A stretch of 54,914 nucleotides of DNA from an uncultured Bacilli bacterium (GCA_934130175.1 CAKOXP010000010.1:1-54914), one strand, 5' to 3'; shown: positions 16,744 to 25,838, numbered from the stretch's first letter. Numbers and translations: made by a program. Notes: generated from the sequence alone by a model not told the origin.

Positions 16744-18114
16744 ATGCAATCAAATGAAGAAGTAGTATATTTATACTTAGATGACATTATTCCAAATAGA
16801 TTTCAACCTCGTGAAGTTTTTGATGAAAGACCTTTAAAAGAATTAGCTGTATCAATTAAAGAACACGGAGTAATTCAACCAATTATTGTTAGAAAAGTTA
16901 ATGATAAATATGAAATAATAGCAGGAGAAAGAAGATATAAAGCCTCAGCCTTAGCAGGTCTAACTAAGATTCCAGCAATTATTAGAGATTTAGATGATAA
17001 AGAGACTTCAAAAGTGGCATTACTTGAAAACTTACAAAGAAAAAATTTAAATCCTATTGAAGAAGCAAAAACTTATCAAAAAATATTAGAACTTGATCAA
17101 ATGACTCAAGAAGAACTTGCTAAAACCATGGGAAAAAGTCAATCAGCTGTAGCTAATAAACTAAGATTATTATCTTTACCAGAAGAAGTACAAGATGCCC
17201 TATTAAAAGAAAATATTTCAGAACGTCATGCTAGAACTTTATTAAATTTAAAAACACCACAAGAACAAAAGGATATGTTAAAAAAGATAATAGATGAAAG
17301 ATTAACTGTTAGACAAGTTGAAAACTTAATAAAGGGTGATTCAAAAGAAGAGGAAAAAGAAGTGTTAAATTTAAATGAAAATAAATCAAATACAGAAGTT
17401 TTAGACCTACCTAAAAGCGAGGATGTTCCAACAGAATCTAACTATATCCCAATAAATCCAATTATGCCAAATTTTGATGGAGAAAATAATGATTTAAATA
17501 CTCCAATTTTAACAAATATTCCAAGCAATACTCAAGAATTAAACCAAGATGAGGATGAAAGTGGACAACCTAGATTTATAAATTTTGGTGAAATATCAAA
17601 GGAAGATGATACTGATTCCTTAGATGAAGCAAATGATAACACTTCTATTGATATTGACAAATTAAAAGAAGAAGCAAATGATATTAATTCTAATTTATCT
17701 TCTGAAAATGAAGGATTAGACAGCCTATTAAAAATAGGTGATCCTATAGATACAGATAACTCTGATGATAAAGATACATCTGAATTTAAATTTTTCTCAC
17801 CTGCACGAGAGGCAATCAAAGAAAGTGAGAAAACTGTATCGAATGATAAGACAGAGGATTATTTTAAAGCACCTGACTTAGTTTCTGTTAATTTACCAGA
17901 TTCAGTTCAAACAAATAATGTTAATGGAATAAGTTTATCTAATGAAGATCTAAAATTAACACCAGATAGAACTAGAGAAGAAAATCCAATGAATAGTGCA
18001 ATTGAAATAATTAGAAAAAGCTTATCTCAAATAGAAGATATGGGAATAAAAGTTGAAAAAGATGAAATGAGTTTAGAAAATTCATATCAAATAGTTATAA
18101 AGTTAGAAAAGTAG
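16744..18114 (+). CDS. noc: Nucleoid occlusion protein Noc (ParB paralogue) with long acidic linker
   Basis: ParB-family CTP-dependent DNA clamp. The ParB/Srx nucleotide domain spans about 5-100 (GERRYKA at 61-67, ENLQRKNLNPIEEA at 95-108), followed by the helix-turn-helix domain to about 195. Its recognition segment GKSQSAVANK plus ERHAR carries Q133, K139 and R161, the residue types that distinguish Noc from ParB. The last 40 residues (SAIEIIRKSLSQIEDMGIKVE) match the Bacillus Noc dimerisation domain. Two features are odd: about 210 Asp/Glu/Asn/Ser-rich residues (about 200-412) separate DNA-binding and C-terminal domains, giving 456 residues against about 283 in B. subtilis; and the N-terminal amphipathic membrane-targeting helix of Bacillus Noc is missing. 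Matching sites lie at 22-505. Confidence 0.9.
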   Translation: MQSNEEVVYLYLDDIIPNRFQPREVFDERPLKELAVSIKEHGVIQPIIVRKVNDKYEIIAGERRYKASALAGLTKIPAIIRDLDDKETSKVALLENLQRKNLNPIEEAKTYQKILELDQMTQEELAKTMGKSQSAVANKLRLLSLPEEVQDALLKENISERHARTLLNLKTPQEQKDMLKKIIDERLTVRQVENLIKGDSKEEEKEVLNLNENKSNTEVLDLPKSEDVPTESNYIPINPIMPNFDGENNDLNTPILTNIPSNTQELNQDEDESGQPRFINFGEISKEDDTDSLDEANDNTSIDIDKLKEEANDINSNLSSENEGLDSLLKIGDPIDTDNSDDKDTSEFKFFSPAREAIKESEKTVSNDKTEDYFKAPDLVSVNLPDSVQTNNVNGISLSNEDLKLTPDRTREENPMNSAIEIIRKSLSQIEDMGIKVEKDEMSLENSYQIVIKLEK

Positions 18115-18138
18115 AGAAAGATAAATCTACTTTTTTTT
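18107..18138 (+). terminator. Intrinsic terminator of noc
   Basis: AAAAGTAGA/TCTACTTTT stem overlapping the noc stop, followed by eight T. Confidence 0.85.
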
Positions 18139-18148
18139 CCTAAAAATA

Positions 18149-18177
18149 TTTCAAAAAGAAGTGTTTTTTGATACAAT
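18149..18177 (+). promoter_or_regulatory. Promoter of soj-spo0J
   Basis: TTTCAA-N17-TACAAT, 30 bases before soj. Confidence 0.6.
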
Positions 18178-18206
18178 GTAATAAGTAAAAGAAGAAAGGT
18201 GATAGA

Positions 18207-18992
18207 ATGGGAAAGATAATTTCTTTGGTTAATCAAAAAGGTGGAGTCGGAAAAACTACAACAAGTATTAATCTTTCTGCATCACTAGCAGTACTAGGTA
18301 AAAAAGTATTATTAATTGATTTAGATCCTCAAGGAAATACAACAACTGGGGTTGGAATCAACAAAGGTGATATAGAAACAAGTATTTATGATGTTTTAAT
18401 AGGAAAGTGTAGTATAGAACAAGCTACAATTAAAACAAAATATAAAAATTTATCAGTTATCCCTGCAACTATAAATTTAGCAGGATTAGATATTGAATTA
18501 TTAGAAAAGAGTCAAAATGAACCAGGATTTTCTAAAGGAGAGCAATTAAAACAACATTTAGAAAAAGTAAGAGATAATTATGATTTTATAATAATTGATT
18601 GCCCTCCATCACTTGGAATAATCACAACTAACGCTTTAACAGCATCAAATTCGGTAATCATTCCAGTTCAATGTGAATTTTTCGCATTAGAGGGAATTAT
18701 GCAATTACTAAATACAATTATGTTAGCTCAAAAATCATTAAACCCAGAGTTAGATATTGAAGGTGTTTTACTTACAATGTTAGATTCAAGAACTAACTTA
18801 GGATTTGAAGTAGTAGAAGATATTCGTAAATTCTTTAAAGAAAGAGTTTACAATACAATAATTCCAAGATTGATTCGCCTAACTGAGGCACCATCTCATG
18901 GTGAACCAATAATAGCATATGATCCAAAAAGTAGAGGTTCAGAGGCTTACTTAAACTTAGCTAAGGAAGTGATTGAGAGAAATGGAAACTAA
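18207..18992 (+). CDS. soj: Chromosome partitioning ATPase ParA/Soj
   Basis: Walker-type ATPase that, with Spo0J, segregates origins and in Bacillus also regulates DnaA. The deviant Walker A KGGVGKTTT lies at about 10-18; Walker B is FIIIDCPPSLG. At 261 residues it has normal length and lacks the N-terminal extension of plasmid ParA. GAAAGGTGAT precedes ATG. It overlaps spo0J by 11 bases. Confidence 0.96.
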   Translation: MGKIISLVNQKGGVGKTTTSINLSASLAVLGKKVLLIDLDPQGNTTTGVGINKGDIETSIYDVLIGKCSIEQATIKTKYKNLSVIPATINLAGLDIELLEKSQNEPGFSKGEQLKQHLEKVRDNYDFIIIDCPPSLGIITTNALTASNSVIIPVQCEFFALEGIMQLLNTIMLAQKSLNPELDIEGVLLTMLDSRTNLGFEVVEDIRKFFKERVYNTIIPRLIRLTEAPSHGEPIIAYDPKSRGSEAYLNLAKEVIERNGN

Positions 18993-19893
18993 TACAAATA
19001 ATAATAGTGGTATTAAAAGAAGAGCTCTTGGTAGAGGACTAGAAGAATTATTTAATAATGAACCATTAGACTATAATAAAATAGAAGAAAAAATAATAAC
19101 AGAGACTCCAAAAGAAGAAATAATTAAAGTACCAATAGCTGAATTACGTTCAAATCCATATCAGCCAAGAAAAGTATTTGATGAAGAAGCACTAAAAGAG
19201 TTAGCTTCATCAATTAAGGAGCATGGAGTATTCCAACCAATAATTATTAAAAAAAGTATTAAAGGTTATGAAATAATAGCAGGTGAACGTAGAGTTAAAG
19301 CATCTAAACTTGCAGGATTAAAAGAAGTTCCTGCTATAGTTCGTGATTTTTCAGATAATGAAATGATGGAAATAGCATTACTTGAAAACTTACAAAGAGA
19401 AAATTTAAATGCTATTGAAGAAGCTAATGCTTATAAAAATTTACTAACAAATCTTAATTTAACACAAGAACAATTAGCAGAAAGAATTGGTAAAAGTAGA
19501 AGTCACATTACTAATATGCTAGGATTACTTACATTACCAACTCTAACTCAAAATTTAATTAGTCAAAAAGAAATAAGTATGGGACATGCTAGAGTTCTTT
19601 CTAAATTAAAAGATGAAAATCAAATAAGTGAATTAACAGATAAAATTATATCTCAAGGAATAAGTGTTAGAGAACTAGAAGAAATTACATCAAGTGATGA
19701 AAATTATGAAAGAAAAAATAAAACATTTAAACCACATAAAGAAAAGAAAGAAAATGAATATCAATATCTAGAAGAATCATTAAGTGAAAAACTAGGTACA
19801 AAGGTAAAAATTAAATCTAACAAATTAGAAATTAAGTTTACTAATGTCAATGATTTAAATAGATTATTAGAAATTATGAATTTAGATAAATAA
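18982..19893 (+). CDS. spo0J: Chromosome partitioning protein ParB/Spo0J
   Basis: CTP-dependent clamp that loads at parS and recruits SMC. The N-terminal motif KRRALGRGLEELF (13-25) is the Soj-stimulating peptide. The nucleotide domain has GERRVKA at 101-107 and ENLQRENLNAIEEA. The recognition helix GKSRSHITNML and MGHAR carry R173 and G201, the parS-type residues, in contrast to the Q/R of the neighbouring Noc. The C-terminal dimerisation domain is the last 50 residues. A TTG nine bases upstream is in frame; ATG at 18982 is preferred. Its targets would be the parS sites at 70-436. Confidence 0.95.
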   Translation: METNTNNNSGIKRRALGRGLEELFNNEPLDYNKIEEKIITETPKEEIIKVPIAELRSNPYQPRKVFDEEALKELASSIKEHGVFQPIIIKKSIKGYEIIAGERRVKASKLAGLKEVPAIVRDFSDNEMMEIALLENLQRENLNAIEEANAYKNLLTNLNLTQEQLAERIGKSRSHITNMLGLLTLPTLTQNLISQKEISMGHARVLSKLKDENQISELTDKIISQGISVRELEEITSSDENYERKNKTFKPHKEKKENEYQYLEESLSEKLGTKVKIKSNKLEIKFTNVNDLNRLLEIMNLDK

Positions 19894-19920
19894 AAATAAA
19901 AATAAAAAGAGGTGGATTCA

Positions 19921-20730
19921 TTGAATATTTTAGATAAATACGCCGAAGAAATAATGAAATTAGTATGGCCTATTGTGTATATATTAATAGGTATGATTAT
20001 ATATGAAATTATTAAAAATATAGTGGATAGAGCTGAAAAGAAAAACACATCTAAAAGACATCAAGCAAAACGAGCTAAAACTATCTCAAGATTGGTATTA
20101 AATATATTTAAATATATAATTATTGTTGTCATTGCTGTTGCCATACTTGCAAATTTTGGAGTTAATGTAAAATCAATACTAGCAGGACTTGGTATTACAG
20201 CAGCTTTAGTAGGACTTGCTTTCCAGGATTTAGCAAAAGATTTAATTGCAGGAATATCAATAATTTTAGAAGACCAATATGAAATAGGAGATACTATAGA
20301 AGTTAATGGTTTTACAGGAGAGGTAGTAGCACTAGGATTAAGAACAACAAGAATTAAAAATTTTAAAGGTCAAACTTTAATAATAGCAAACCATACAATA
20401 ACTGAAATTATTAATTATAATTTGGCACCTAATACAGCAATAGTTGACATTTCTGTTGCTTATGAAGAAGATTTAGAAAAAGTAGAAAAAACATTAGACA
20501 ACTTAAATACAACTTTGAGAAAAAAATATCCTAAAATAAAAAAAGATCTTGTAGTACTTGGTGTTGATGAATTAGATGCTTCATCAGTTAATTATAAGGT
20601 AGCTTTGGAAACAACAACTTCTGAGTATTTTACAGTTCAAAGAATTTTAAGAAAAGAAATAAAACAAGCTTTTGATAAAGCAAATATAAAAATACCTTAT
20701 CCACAAATAGAGGTGCATAATGGAAAATAA
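19921..20730 (+). CDS. Small-conductance mechanosensitive channel (MscS family)
   Basis: Three N-terminal membrane segments, the third being the Gly/Ala-rich pore helix ILAGLGITAALVGLAFQDLAKDLIAGI (about 84-110), followed by the beta domain with FKGQTLIIANHTI. It resembles B. subtilis YkuT/YhdY-type channels that release solutes under hypo-osmotic stress. A GTG at 19912 lies within the AGAGGTGG ribosome site, so the TTG at 19921 seven bases downstream is the likelier start. It overlaps the next gene by 11 bases, and an mscS-type gene after spo0J is common in Bacilli (yyaF region). Confidence 0.92.
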   Translation: MNILDKYAEEIMKLVWPIVYILIGMIIYEIIKNIVDRAEKKNTSKRHQAKRAKTISRLVLNIFKYIIIVVIAVAILANFGVNVKSILAGLGITAALVGLAFQDLAKDLIAGISIILEDQYEIGDTIEVNGFTGEVVALGLRTTRIKNFKGQTLIIANHTITEIINYNLAPNTAIVDISVAYEEDLEKVEKTLDNLNTTLRKKYPKIKKDLVVLGVDELDASSVNYKVALETTTSEYFTVQRILRKEIKQAFDKANIKIPYPQIEVHNGK

Positions 20731-20914
20731 AGAATATGAATTAGGTTCTCATGTTATTATGAAAAAACAACATCCTTGTGGTAGTAATGAATGGGAAATA
20801 ACAAGATTAGGAGCAGATATAAAGATAAAATGTGTTAATTGTAATCGTTCTATCTTTATTCCTAGAATTGAATTTAATAAAAAAATAAAAAAAGTAATAT
20901 CAAAAGAAGGTTAA
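20720..20914 (+). CDS. DUF951 family protein (YyzM-like)
   Basis: 64 residues with the family pattern HVIMKKQHPCGSNEWEITRLGADIKIKC followed by CVNC, giving conserved Cys that may bind metal. Function unknown. Overlaps the mscS end by 11 bases. In Bacilli this small gene regularly sits between the partitioning genes and ychF, as here. Confidence 0.9.
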   Translation: MENKEYELGSHVIMKKQHPCGSNEWEITRLGADIKIKCVNCNRSIFIPRIEFNKKIKKVISKEG

Positions 20915-20917
20915 TTT

Positions 20918-22513
20918 ATGAAAGAAAAGAAGAAACTAAAACTGAAAAAATTCTATTTTCATCCAATAACTGTATTTATAGTATTAAGTTTTATAGTTGT
21001 ACTATTAAGTGCATTTTTATCATTATTTGAAATGCAGGCTACATATAATACAGTTAATTCAACTACTAAAGAGTTAGAATCAACTATTGTAGCTGTAGAA
21101 AATTTACTTAGTTTCGATGGAATGAAATTTATTATAAGTAATGCAGCTACTAACTTTATTAGTTTTACTCCATTAGTTACATTACTTATATCACTTATAG
21201 GTTTAGCAGTAGCTGAAGCAACTGGATTTATTGAGGCCTTTTCAAGAAAATATGTAAGAAAATTATCTCATGCTCAAATGACATTTATTGTTATACTTAT
21301 CGCAACGATTTCTTCATTAATAAATGAAATAGGATATGCTATTCTAATACCATTAGTAGCTCTTATTTATGCAACAAATGGAAGAAATCCACTTACCGGT
21401 ATTGTAACAGCCTTTTGTGGAGTAGCATTTGGTTATGGTGTATCAATATTTGTTGGTTCTATGGAAGTATCATTAATGGATTATACTGAAATAGCTGCAG
21501 CATTAATAGATGATACAACTCATATAAGTTTAACTTGTAATTTATTCTTTATAATAGCTGCAACAATTATATTAACTATTATTGGAACTATAATAATTGA
21601 AAAATTTATTAGTCCAAAACTTGGTAAATATAAAATAAAAGAAGATTTATCAAAAACAGAAGAATTAAGAATAATCGATTTAGAAGAAGAGGAACAACAT
21701 AAGATAGCACGAGAAAAAAGCCAAAAAAGAGGATTGCGTTTTGCTTTAATTAGTTTTATTGTTGTGATCTTAATATTTATATACATGGTAATTCCTAATT
21801 TACCTAATTCTGGTATGCTTTTAGATATGAAAGAAGTAACCTACTTGAATCAAGTATTTGGACCAAATTCTTATTTTCAAGATGGATTTACATATATGAT
21901 GTCATTGTTATTCCTATTTATGGGTATTTCTTATGGAATAGGAGCAAAAACAATTAAAAATGATAAAGAACTATTAGAAAAAACAGCAAATTATTTTTCA
22001 AAAATAGGAAATATAATTATCTTAATGTTTGTAGTGTCACAGTTTATAGCAATATTTAAAAGAACAAATATTGGTATAATTATCACTGCTTGGTTAGCGA
22101 ATTTAATTGAGTATTCTAAATTTAGTGGAATTCCATTAATTATAATTTCATTAGTATTTATATCTCTATCAAATTTATTCTTAACAACTCCAGCAGCAAA
22201 ATGGCAAATATTTTCTCCAGTAATTGTCCCTATGTTTATGCAGTCAAATATATCTGCTCAATTTGCTCAAATAGTAATGAGAGTAGGAGATTGCATGACA
22301 AATGGTATTACTCCATTACTTGGTTGTTTTGCAATTTACATAGGATATTTAAATATTTATAATTTTGATAAAACAAAACCAATTACTATTAGAAGAGCCT
22401 TGAATATGGTTCTACCATACCTAGGAATAATCTATGCTACATGGTTATTATTAGTAATAGGATGGTATATAATAGGGTTACCAATAGGACCTGGAGTATA
22501 TCCAACAATTTAG
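20918..22513 (+). CDS. AbgT-family transporter (YfcC/p-aminobenzoyl-glutamate type)
   Basis: Polytopic membrane protein of 531 residues with about 11-13 membrane segments. The AbgT hallmark NFISFTPLVTLLISLIGLAVAEATG is seen near residues 72-96, and GDCMTNGITPLLGCFAIY near the C-terminus. Known members export or import aminobenzoyl-glutamate and some antimetabolites; the substrate here is unknown. A charged cytoplasmic loop (EDLSKTEELRIIDLEEEEQHK) divides the two halves. It follows DUF951 by three bases but is not part of the usual origin operon. Confidence 0.85.
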   Translation: MKEKKKLKLKKFYFHPITVFIVLSFIVVLLSAFLSLFEMQATYNTVNSTTKELESTIVAVENLLSFDGMKFIISNAATNFISFTPLVTLLISLIGLAVAEATGFIEAFSRKYVRKLSHAQMTFIVILIATISSLINEIGYAILIPLVALIYATNGRNPLTGIVTAFCGVAFGYGVSIFVGSMEVSLMDYTEIAAALIDDTTHISLTCNLFFIIAATIILTIIGTIIIEKFISPKLGKYKIKEDLSKTEELRIIDLEEEEQHKIAREKSQKRGLRFALISFIVVILIFIYMVIPNLPNSGMLLDMKEVTYLNQVFGPNSYFQDGFTYMMSLLFLFMGISYGIGAKTIKNDKELLEKTANYFSKIGNIIILMFVVSQFIAIFKRTNIGIIITAWLANLIEYSKFSGIPLIIISLVFISLSNLFLTTPAAKWQIFSPVIVPMFMQSNISAQFAQIVMRVGDCMTNGITPLLGCFAIYIGYLNIYNFDKTKPITIRRALNMVLPYLGIIYATWLLLVIGWYIIGLPIGPGVYPTI

Positions 22514-22517
22514 ATTT

Positions 22518-22546
22518 AACAAGACTTTTTAGTCTTGTTTTTATAT
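22518..22546 (+). terminator. Intrinsic terminator after the AbgT-type gene
   Basis: AACAAGAC/GTCTTGTT stem with a six-base loop and T run. Confidence 0.88.
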
Positions 22547-22564
22547 GTATTAAAATATCTTTAC

Positions 22565-22593
22565 TTGATATCAGATAAATAATAATATATAAT
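22565..22593 (+). promoter_or_regulatory. Promoter of ychF
   Basis: TTGATA-N17-TATAAT, 40 bases before ychF. Confidence 0.75.
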
Positions 22594-22632
22594 AAGACGA
22601 GAGAGAAAGTATATAAGAAAAGAGGTAATAAT

Positions 22633-23733
22633 ATGGCTTTAACAGCAGGAATAGTAGGACTTCCAAATGTCGGAAAGTCAACATTATTTAATGCAATAAC
22701 AAACCAAAAAATATTAGCTGAAAACTACCCATTCGCAACAATTGAACCAAATGTTGGAGTAGTTACAGTACCAGATGAAAGAATGGATAAATTAAAAGAA
22801 ATGTATGAACCAAATAGATTTATACCAACAGCTTACGAATTTACTGATATTGCAGGACTTGTAAAAGGTGCAAGTAAAGGAGAAGGTCTAGGAAATAAGT
22901 TCTTATCACACATAAGAGAAGTAGATGCTATCGTAGAAGTAGTTAGATGTTTTGATAACTCTAAAATAATCCATGTAGATGGTAGTGTTGATCCAATAAG
23001 AGATATAGAAACTATAAACTTGGAACTATCTATATCAGATTTAGACATTATTAATAATCGTTTAGAAAGAGTATCAAAAAAAGCAAGAACTACAAAAAAT
23101 AAAGATAGTCTATTAGAGGTTGGAGCTTTAGAAAAAGCTAAAGATGCTCTTGAAAAAAATGTTCCACTAAGACAAGTTGATTTTAGTGATGATGAAAAAA
23201 AACTATTAAAATCATATAGTTTCTTAACAATTAAGCCTATTATTTATTTAGCTAATATTGATGAAGAAGAACTAGGTAAAGAAGATAACGAATATGTAAA
23301 ATTAGTAAAAAACTATGCAGAAAAAGAAAATGCCAAAGTAGTTAGCCTATGTGCTAAAACAGAAGAAGATTTAAGTGAATTAGATAAAGATGACAAGCAA
23401 GAAATGTTAGAGGCCTTAGGACTTGAACATTCTGGACTTGATAGTTTAATTAAGGCAACATACGATATTTTAGGTTTAGCAACTTATTTCACAGTTGGTA
23501 AAGATGAAGTAAGAGCTTGGACCTTTAGAAAAGGAATGAATGCTAAAGAATGTGCTGGTATCATCCATACAGATTTTGAAAAAGGTTTCATAAGAGCAGA
23601 GGTAATATCATATACTGATTTGATAGATTGTGGCTCAGAATTAAAAGTAAAAGAAGCAGGAAAAGCAAGACTAGAAGGAAAAGAATATTTAATGCAAGAT
23701 GGAGACATTTGTCACTTTAGATTTAATGTTTAA
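22633..23733 (+). CDS. ychF: Redox-regulated ATPase/GTPase YchF
   Basis: Obg-family P-loop protein (366 aa) that binds ATP and associates with ribosomes. G1 is GLPNVGKSTLFNAITN (about 8-23), G3 DIAGLVKGAS; the C-terminal TGS domain includes ATYFTVGKDEVRAWTFRKG and the family end LMQDGDICHFRFNV. Its own promoter lies upstream and the next gene follows closely. Confidence 0.97.
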   Translation: MALTAGIVGLPNVGKSTLFNAITNQKILAENYPFATIEPNVGVVTVPDERMDKLKEMYEPNRFIPTAYEFTDIAGLVKGASKGEGLGNKFLSHIREVDAIVEVVRCFDNSKIIHVDGSVDPIRDIETINLELSISDLDIINNRLERVSKKARTTKNKDSLLEVGALEKAKDALEKNVPLRQVDFSDDEKKLLKSYSFLTIKPIIYLANIDEEELGKEDNEYVKLVKNYAEKENAKVVSLCAKTEEDLSELDKDDKQEMLEALGLEHSGLDSLIKATYDILGLATYFTVGKDEVRAWTFRKGMNAKECAGIIHTDFEKGFIRAEVISYTDLIDCGSELKVKEAGKARLEGKEYLMQDGDICHFRFNV

Positions 23734-23744
23734 GGATGTATGTT

Positions 23745-24632
23745 ATGGTAGATAATAAAATTAAAGACGAAGACAGAGTTTACTTAAGTAAAGAACTTAG
23801 TAATTACGTAGATATAATAAAAAAGGAATATGGGTCATATATTCCAAATTATAAAAATGAAATTTTAAATGTAATAGATAATTATGAAGATCAAATAGTA
23901 ATAGAAAATACCGGGACCATTTCACTTTACTATGGTAGAGATGGAAAAATTCATTTGCCCGAACTTGCCTATGAAGTCATAGATAAATTCAAAAACAATC
24001 CATTATATGGTTCAGATAAAAATCATTCTCCATCGAATGGTAAAGATCTAGTTGATAATGACAATACATTTGATGATTATATAGAACATGCTATAAAAAT
24101 TGGAATTTCACCAAGAAGATATTTTTCTGAAAATCTTTTACATGAATCTATGCATTTTTGTGGAAGTGATGGTGTTGATCCAATTTCAGAAGGGTTAACT
24201 GAACTGAGAACAAGAGAATTAGCAAAAAAATATGGATTATTAACAACAGGATGTGGTTATCCAAAAGAAGTTAGATTAGTAAAAAAACTTGAAAATTTAT
24301 TTGGAAAGGATATTTGCTCAAAGATTTTGTTTGAGAAAGAATTTAACAACAAAAAGAAAATAGTTTTAGAAAATTTAGGAGAAAGAGAAGCAAATTTATT
24401 TGATAGAATATTTGAAGTTGCATCAAAAAAATTTAATGATTATATGAGAACACCTTATAACGGAATAAATGGTCCTTATAATAAAACAAAAATGTATAAC
24501 AATATAGATTATAGTGAAGTAGATTATATAATTAAAAAATATGAAACTGAACAAAAAAGTATAGAAGGGATAAATTCTATGTTAGATGAAGGAAAAAATA
24601 ATTTTGAATCATTTTCATCTACAAAAAAATAA
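23745..24632 (+). CDS. Zincin-like putative metallopeptidase, unrecognised family
   Basis: I do not recognise a named family. The protein (about 295 aa) carries HESMH at 133-137 followed by E149 and E153 in ISEGLTE, the layout of a gluzincin (HExxH with a downstream Glu). There is no signal peptide or membrane segment, so it is probably cytoplasmic. The first ATG (23736) overlaps AAGGA, so the ATG at 23745 is preferred. It follows ychF by 11 bases and may be cotranscribed with it; the region before rpsF then opens with a new promoter. Confidence 0.6.
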   Translation: MVDNKIKDEDRVYLSKELSNYVDIIKKEYGSYIPNYKNEILNVIDNYEDQIVIENTGTISLYYGRDGKIHLPELAYEVIDKFKNNPLYGSDKNHSPSNGKDLVDNDNTFDDYIEHAIKIGISPRRYFSENLLHESMHFCGSDGVDPISEGLTELRTRELAKKYGLLTTGCGYPKEVRLVKKLENLFGKDICSKILFEKEFNNKKKIVLENLGEREANLFDRIFEVASKKFNDYMRTPYNGINGPYNKTKMYNNIDYSEVDYIIKKYETEQKSIEGINSMLDEGKNNFESFSSTKK

Positions 24633-24637
24633 AACCC

Positions 24638-24666
24638 TAGACAATCAAACAAAATTTTGTTATAAT
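24638..24666 (+). promoter_or_regulatory. Promoter of rpsF-ssb-rpsR
   Basis: TAGACA-N17-TATAAT directly after the preceding stop codon. Confidence 0.8.
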
Positions 24667-24672
24667 ATTCTC

Positions 24673-24705
24673 GAGTATTTTAAATACTCCTTACTCTTTG
24701 TGAGT
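24673..24705 (+). promoter_or_regulatory. Structured 5' leader of rpsF operon
   Basis: Two hairpins between promoter and ribosome site: GAGTAT/ATACTC (24673-24689) and ACTC/GAGT (24693-24705). Leaders of rpsF operons in many bacteria bind the S6:S18 complex for autoregulation; whether this one matches that motif is an inference. Confidence 0.45.
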
Positions 24706-24732
24706 CATTAGTCCAAAAGGAGGTGTAGAAAA

Positions 24733-25020
24733 ATGAATAAATATGAAATTATGTTCATTGTTAAATCAGATATGGAAGAAGCAGAAATTAAGAAGACTGC
24801 AGAATCATTAAAATCAGTTTTAACTTCTAAAAACGCTAAAGTTTTAGAAGAAAAAGCAATGGGACAAAGAGATTTAGCATATGAAATTAACAAGTTCAAG
24901 ACAGGATATTATTTCTTATTCGTAGTTGAAGCTTCAGCTGATGCTATTGAAGAATTCAATCGTGTTGTTGGAATTAATGAATGTGTATTACGTCATTTAG
25001 TAGTAAAGAAAGAAGATTAA
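24733..25020 (+). CDS. rpsF: 30S ribosomal protein S6
   Basis: 95-residue S6, starting MNKYEIMFIVKSDMEE, with the central GQRDLAYEINKFKTGYYFLF motif. Binds the platform of the small subunit with S18, encoded two genes downstream. AAAGGAGGTG precedes ATG. The rpsF-ssb-rpsR operon is conserved throughout Firmicutes. Confidence 0.97.
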   Translation: MNKYEIMFIVKSDMEEAEIKKTAESLKSVLTSKNAKVLEEKAMGQRDLAYEINKFKTGYYFLFVVEASADAIEEFNRVVGINECVLRHLVVKKED

Positions 25021-25039
25021 TAAGAAAGAGGTAATTGTC

Positions 25040-25525
25040 ATGAATAAAGTTTTTTTAATAGGAAGATTAACTAGGGATCCAGAATTAAGATATACAGGCA
25101 GCAATGTTGCTGTAGCATCATTTTCTTTAGCAGTAAATAGAAATTTTACTAATCAAGCTGGAGAAAGAGAAGCAGATTTTATTAATATAGTTGTTTGGAG
25201 AAAACAAGCAGAAAATGTTAAAAATTATTTAACTCAAGGAAGTCAAGTTGCTATCGATGGAAGAATTCAAACTCGTTCATATGATGGTGAAGATGGAAAG
25301 AAACGTTATGTAACAGAAGTAGTTGCAGACAATGTTGAATTTTTAGGAACAAAGGCTTCAAATAATAACCAAGGAATGGCTAGTCAAAATGTATCAACAC
25401 CAACAGAACCAACACCATACGATTTTGGTAAAGCACCAGAATCAACTGGTACAAATGTTGATAGTAATCCATTCGCAGATTTTGGCTCTAGTATAGAAAT
25501 AAGTGATGATGAATTACCATTCTAG
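25040..25525 (+). CDS. ssb: Single-stranded DNA-binding protein
   Basis: OB-fold protein that coats single-stranded DNA at forks. The OB domain spans about 1-106 (MNKVFLIGRLTRDPELRYT), followed by a Gly/Asn/Pro-rich linker and the acidic tip ISDDELPF that docks SSB partners. 161 residues, typical. Lies 19 bases after rpsF. Confidence 0.96.
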   Translation: MNKVFLIGRLTRDPELRYTGSNVAVASFSLAVNRNFTNQAGEREADFINIVVWRKQAENVKNYLTQGSQVAIDGRIQTRSYDGEDGKKRYVTEVVADNVEFLGTKASNNNQGMASQNVSTPTEPTPYDFGKAPESTGTNVDSNPFADFGSSIEISDDELPF

Positions 25526-25541
25526 AAGGAGGATATAAATT

Positions 25542-25757
25542 ATGGCAGAATTTTATCGTAAAAGAAAAAAAGTATGTATGATGTGTACAGGTAAAACTGT
25601 AGATTACAAAGATCCTGAAACATTAAGAAAATATATTAATGAAAAAGGAAAAATTTTACCTAGACGTGTAACTGGAAATTGTGCATGTCATCAAAGACAT
25701 ATTGCTCAACAAATTAAAAGAGCACGTGCAATTGCATTATTACCATATACAAGATAA
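25542..25757 (+). CDS. rpsR: 30S ribosomal protein S18
   Basis: 71-residue basic protein with DYKDPETLRKYINEKGKILPRR and the C-terminal RARAIALLPYTR typical of S18. It has four Cys (KVCMMCTG, NCACH), consistent with a zinc-binding variant. Strong AGAAGGAGG site; last gene of the operon. Confidence 0.96.
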   Translation: MAEFYRKRKKVCMMCTGKTVDYKDPETLRKYINEKGKILPRRVTGNCACHQRHIAQQIKRARAIALLPYTR

Positions 25758-25780
25758 AAGCAAATTATTGCTTTTTTTGT
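25757..25780 (+). terminator. Intrinsic terminator after rpsR
   Basis: AAAGCAA/TTGCTTT stem with a four-base loop and T run immediately after the stop. Confidence 0.85.
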
Positions 25781-25803
25781 TATTTAGAACATCGTTAAGT
25801 ACT

Positions 25804-25832
25804 TTGACAATATTATCAAGTTATGCTATTAT
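25804..25832 (+). promoter_or_regulatory. Strong promoter of putative antitoxin RNA
   Basis: TTGACA-N17-TATTAT with an extended TGC element. No protein-coding frame follows, which points to a small RNA gene. Confidence 0.75.
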
Positions 25833-25838
25833 TAGTAT

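Noticed and set aside
17532..17819. 95-residue minus-strand frame inside noc
   Set aside because: Ser-rich shadow of the acidic Asp/Glu/Asn linker of Noc.
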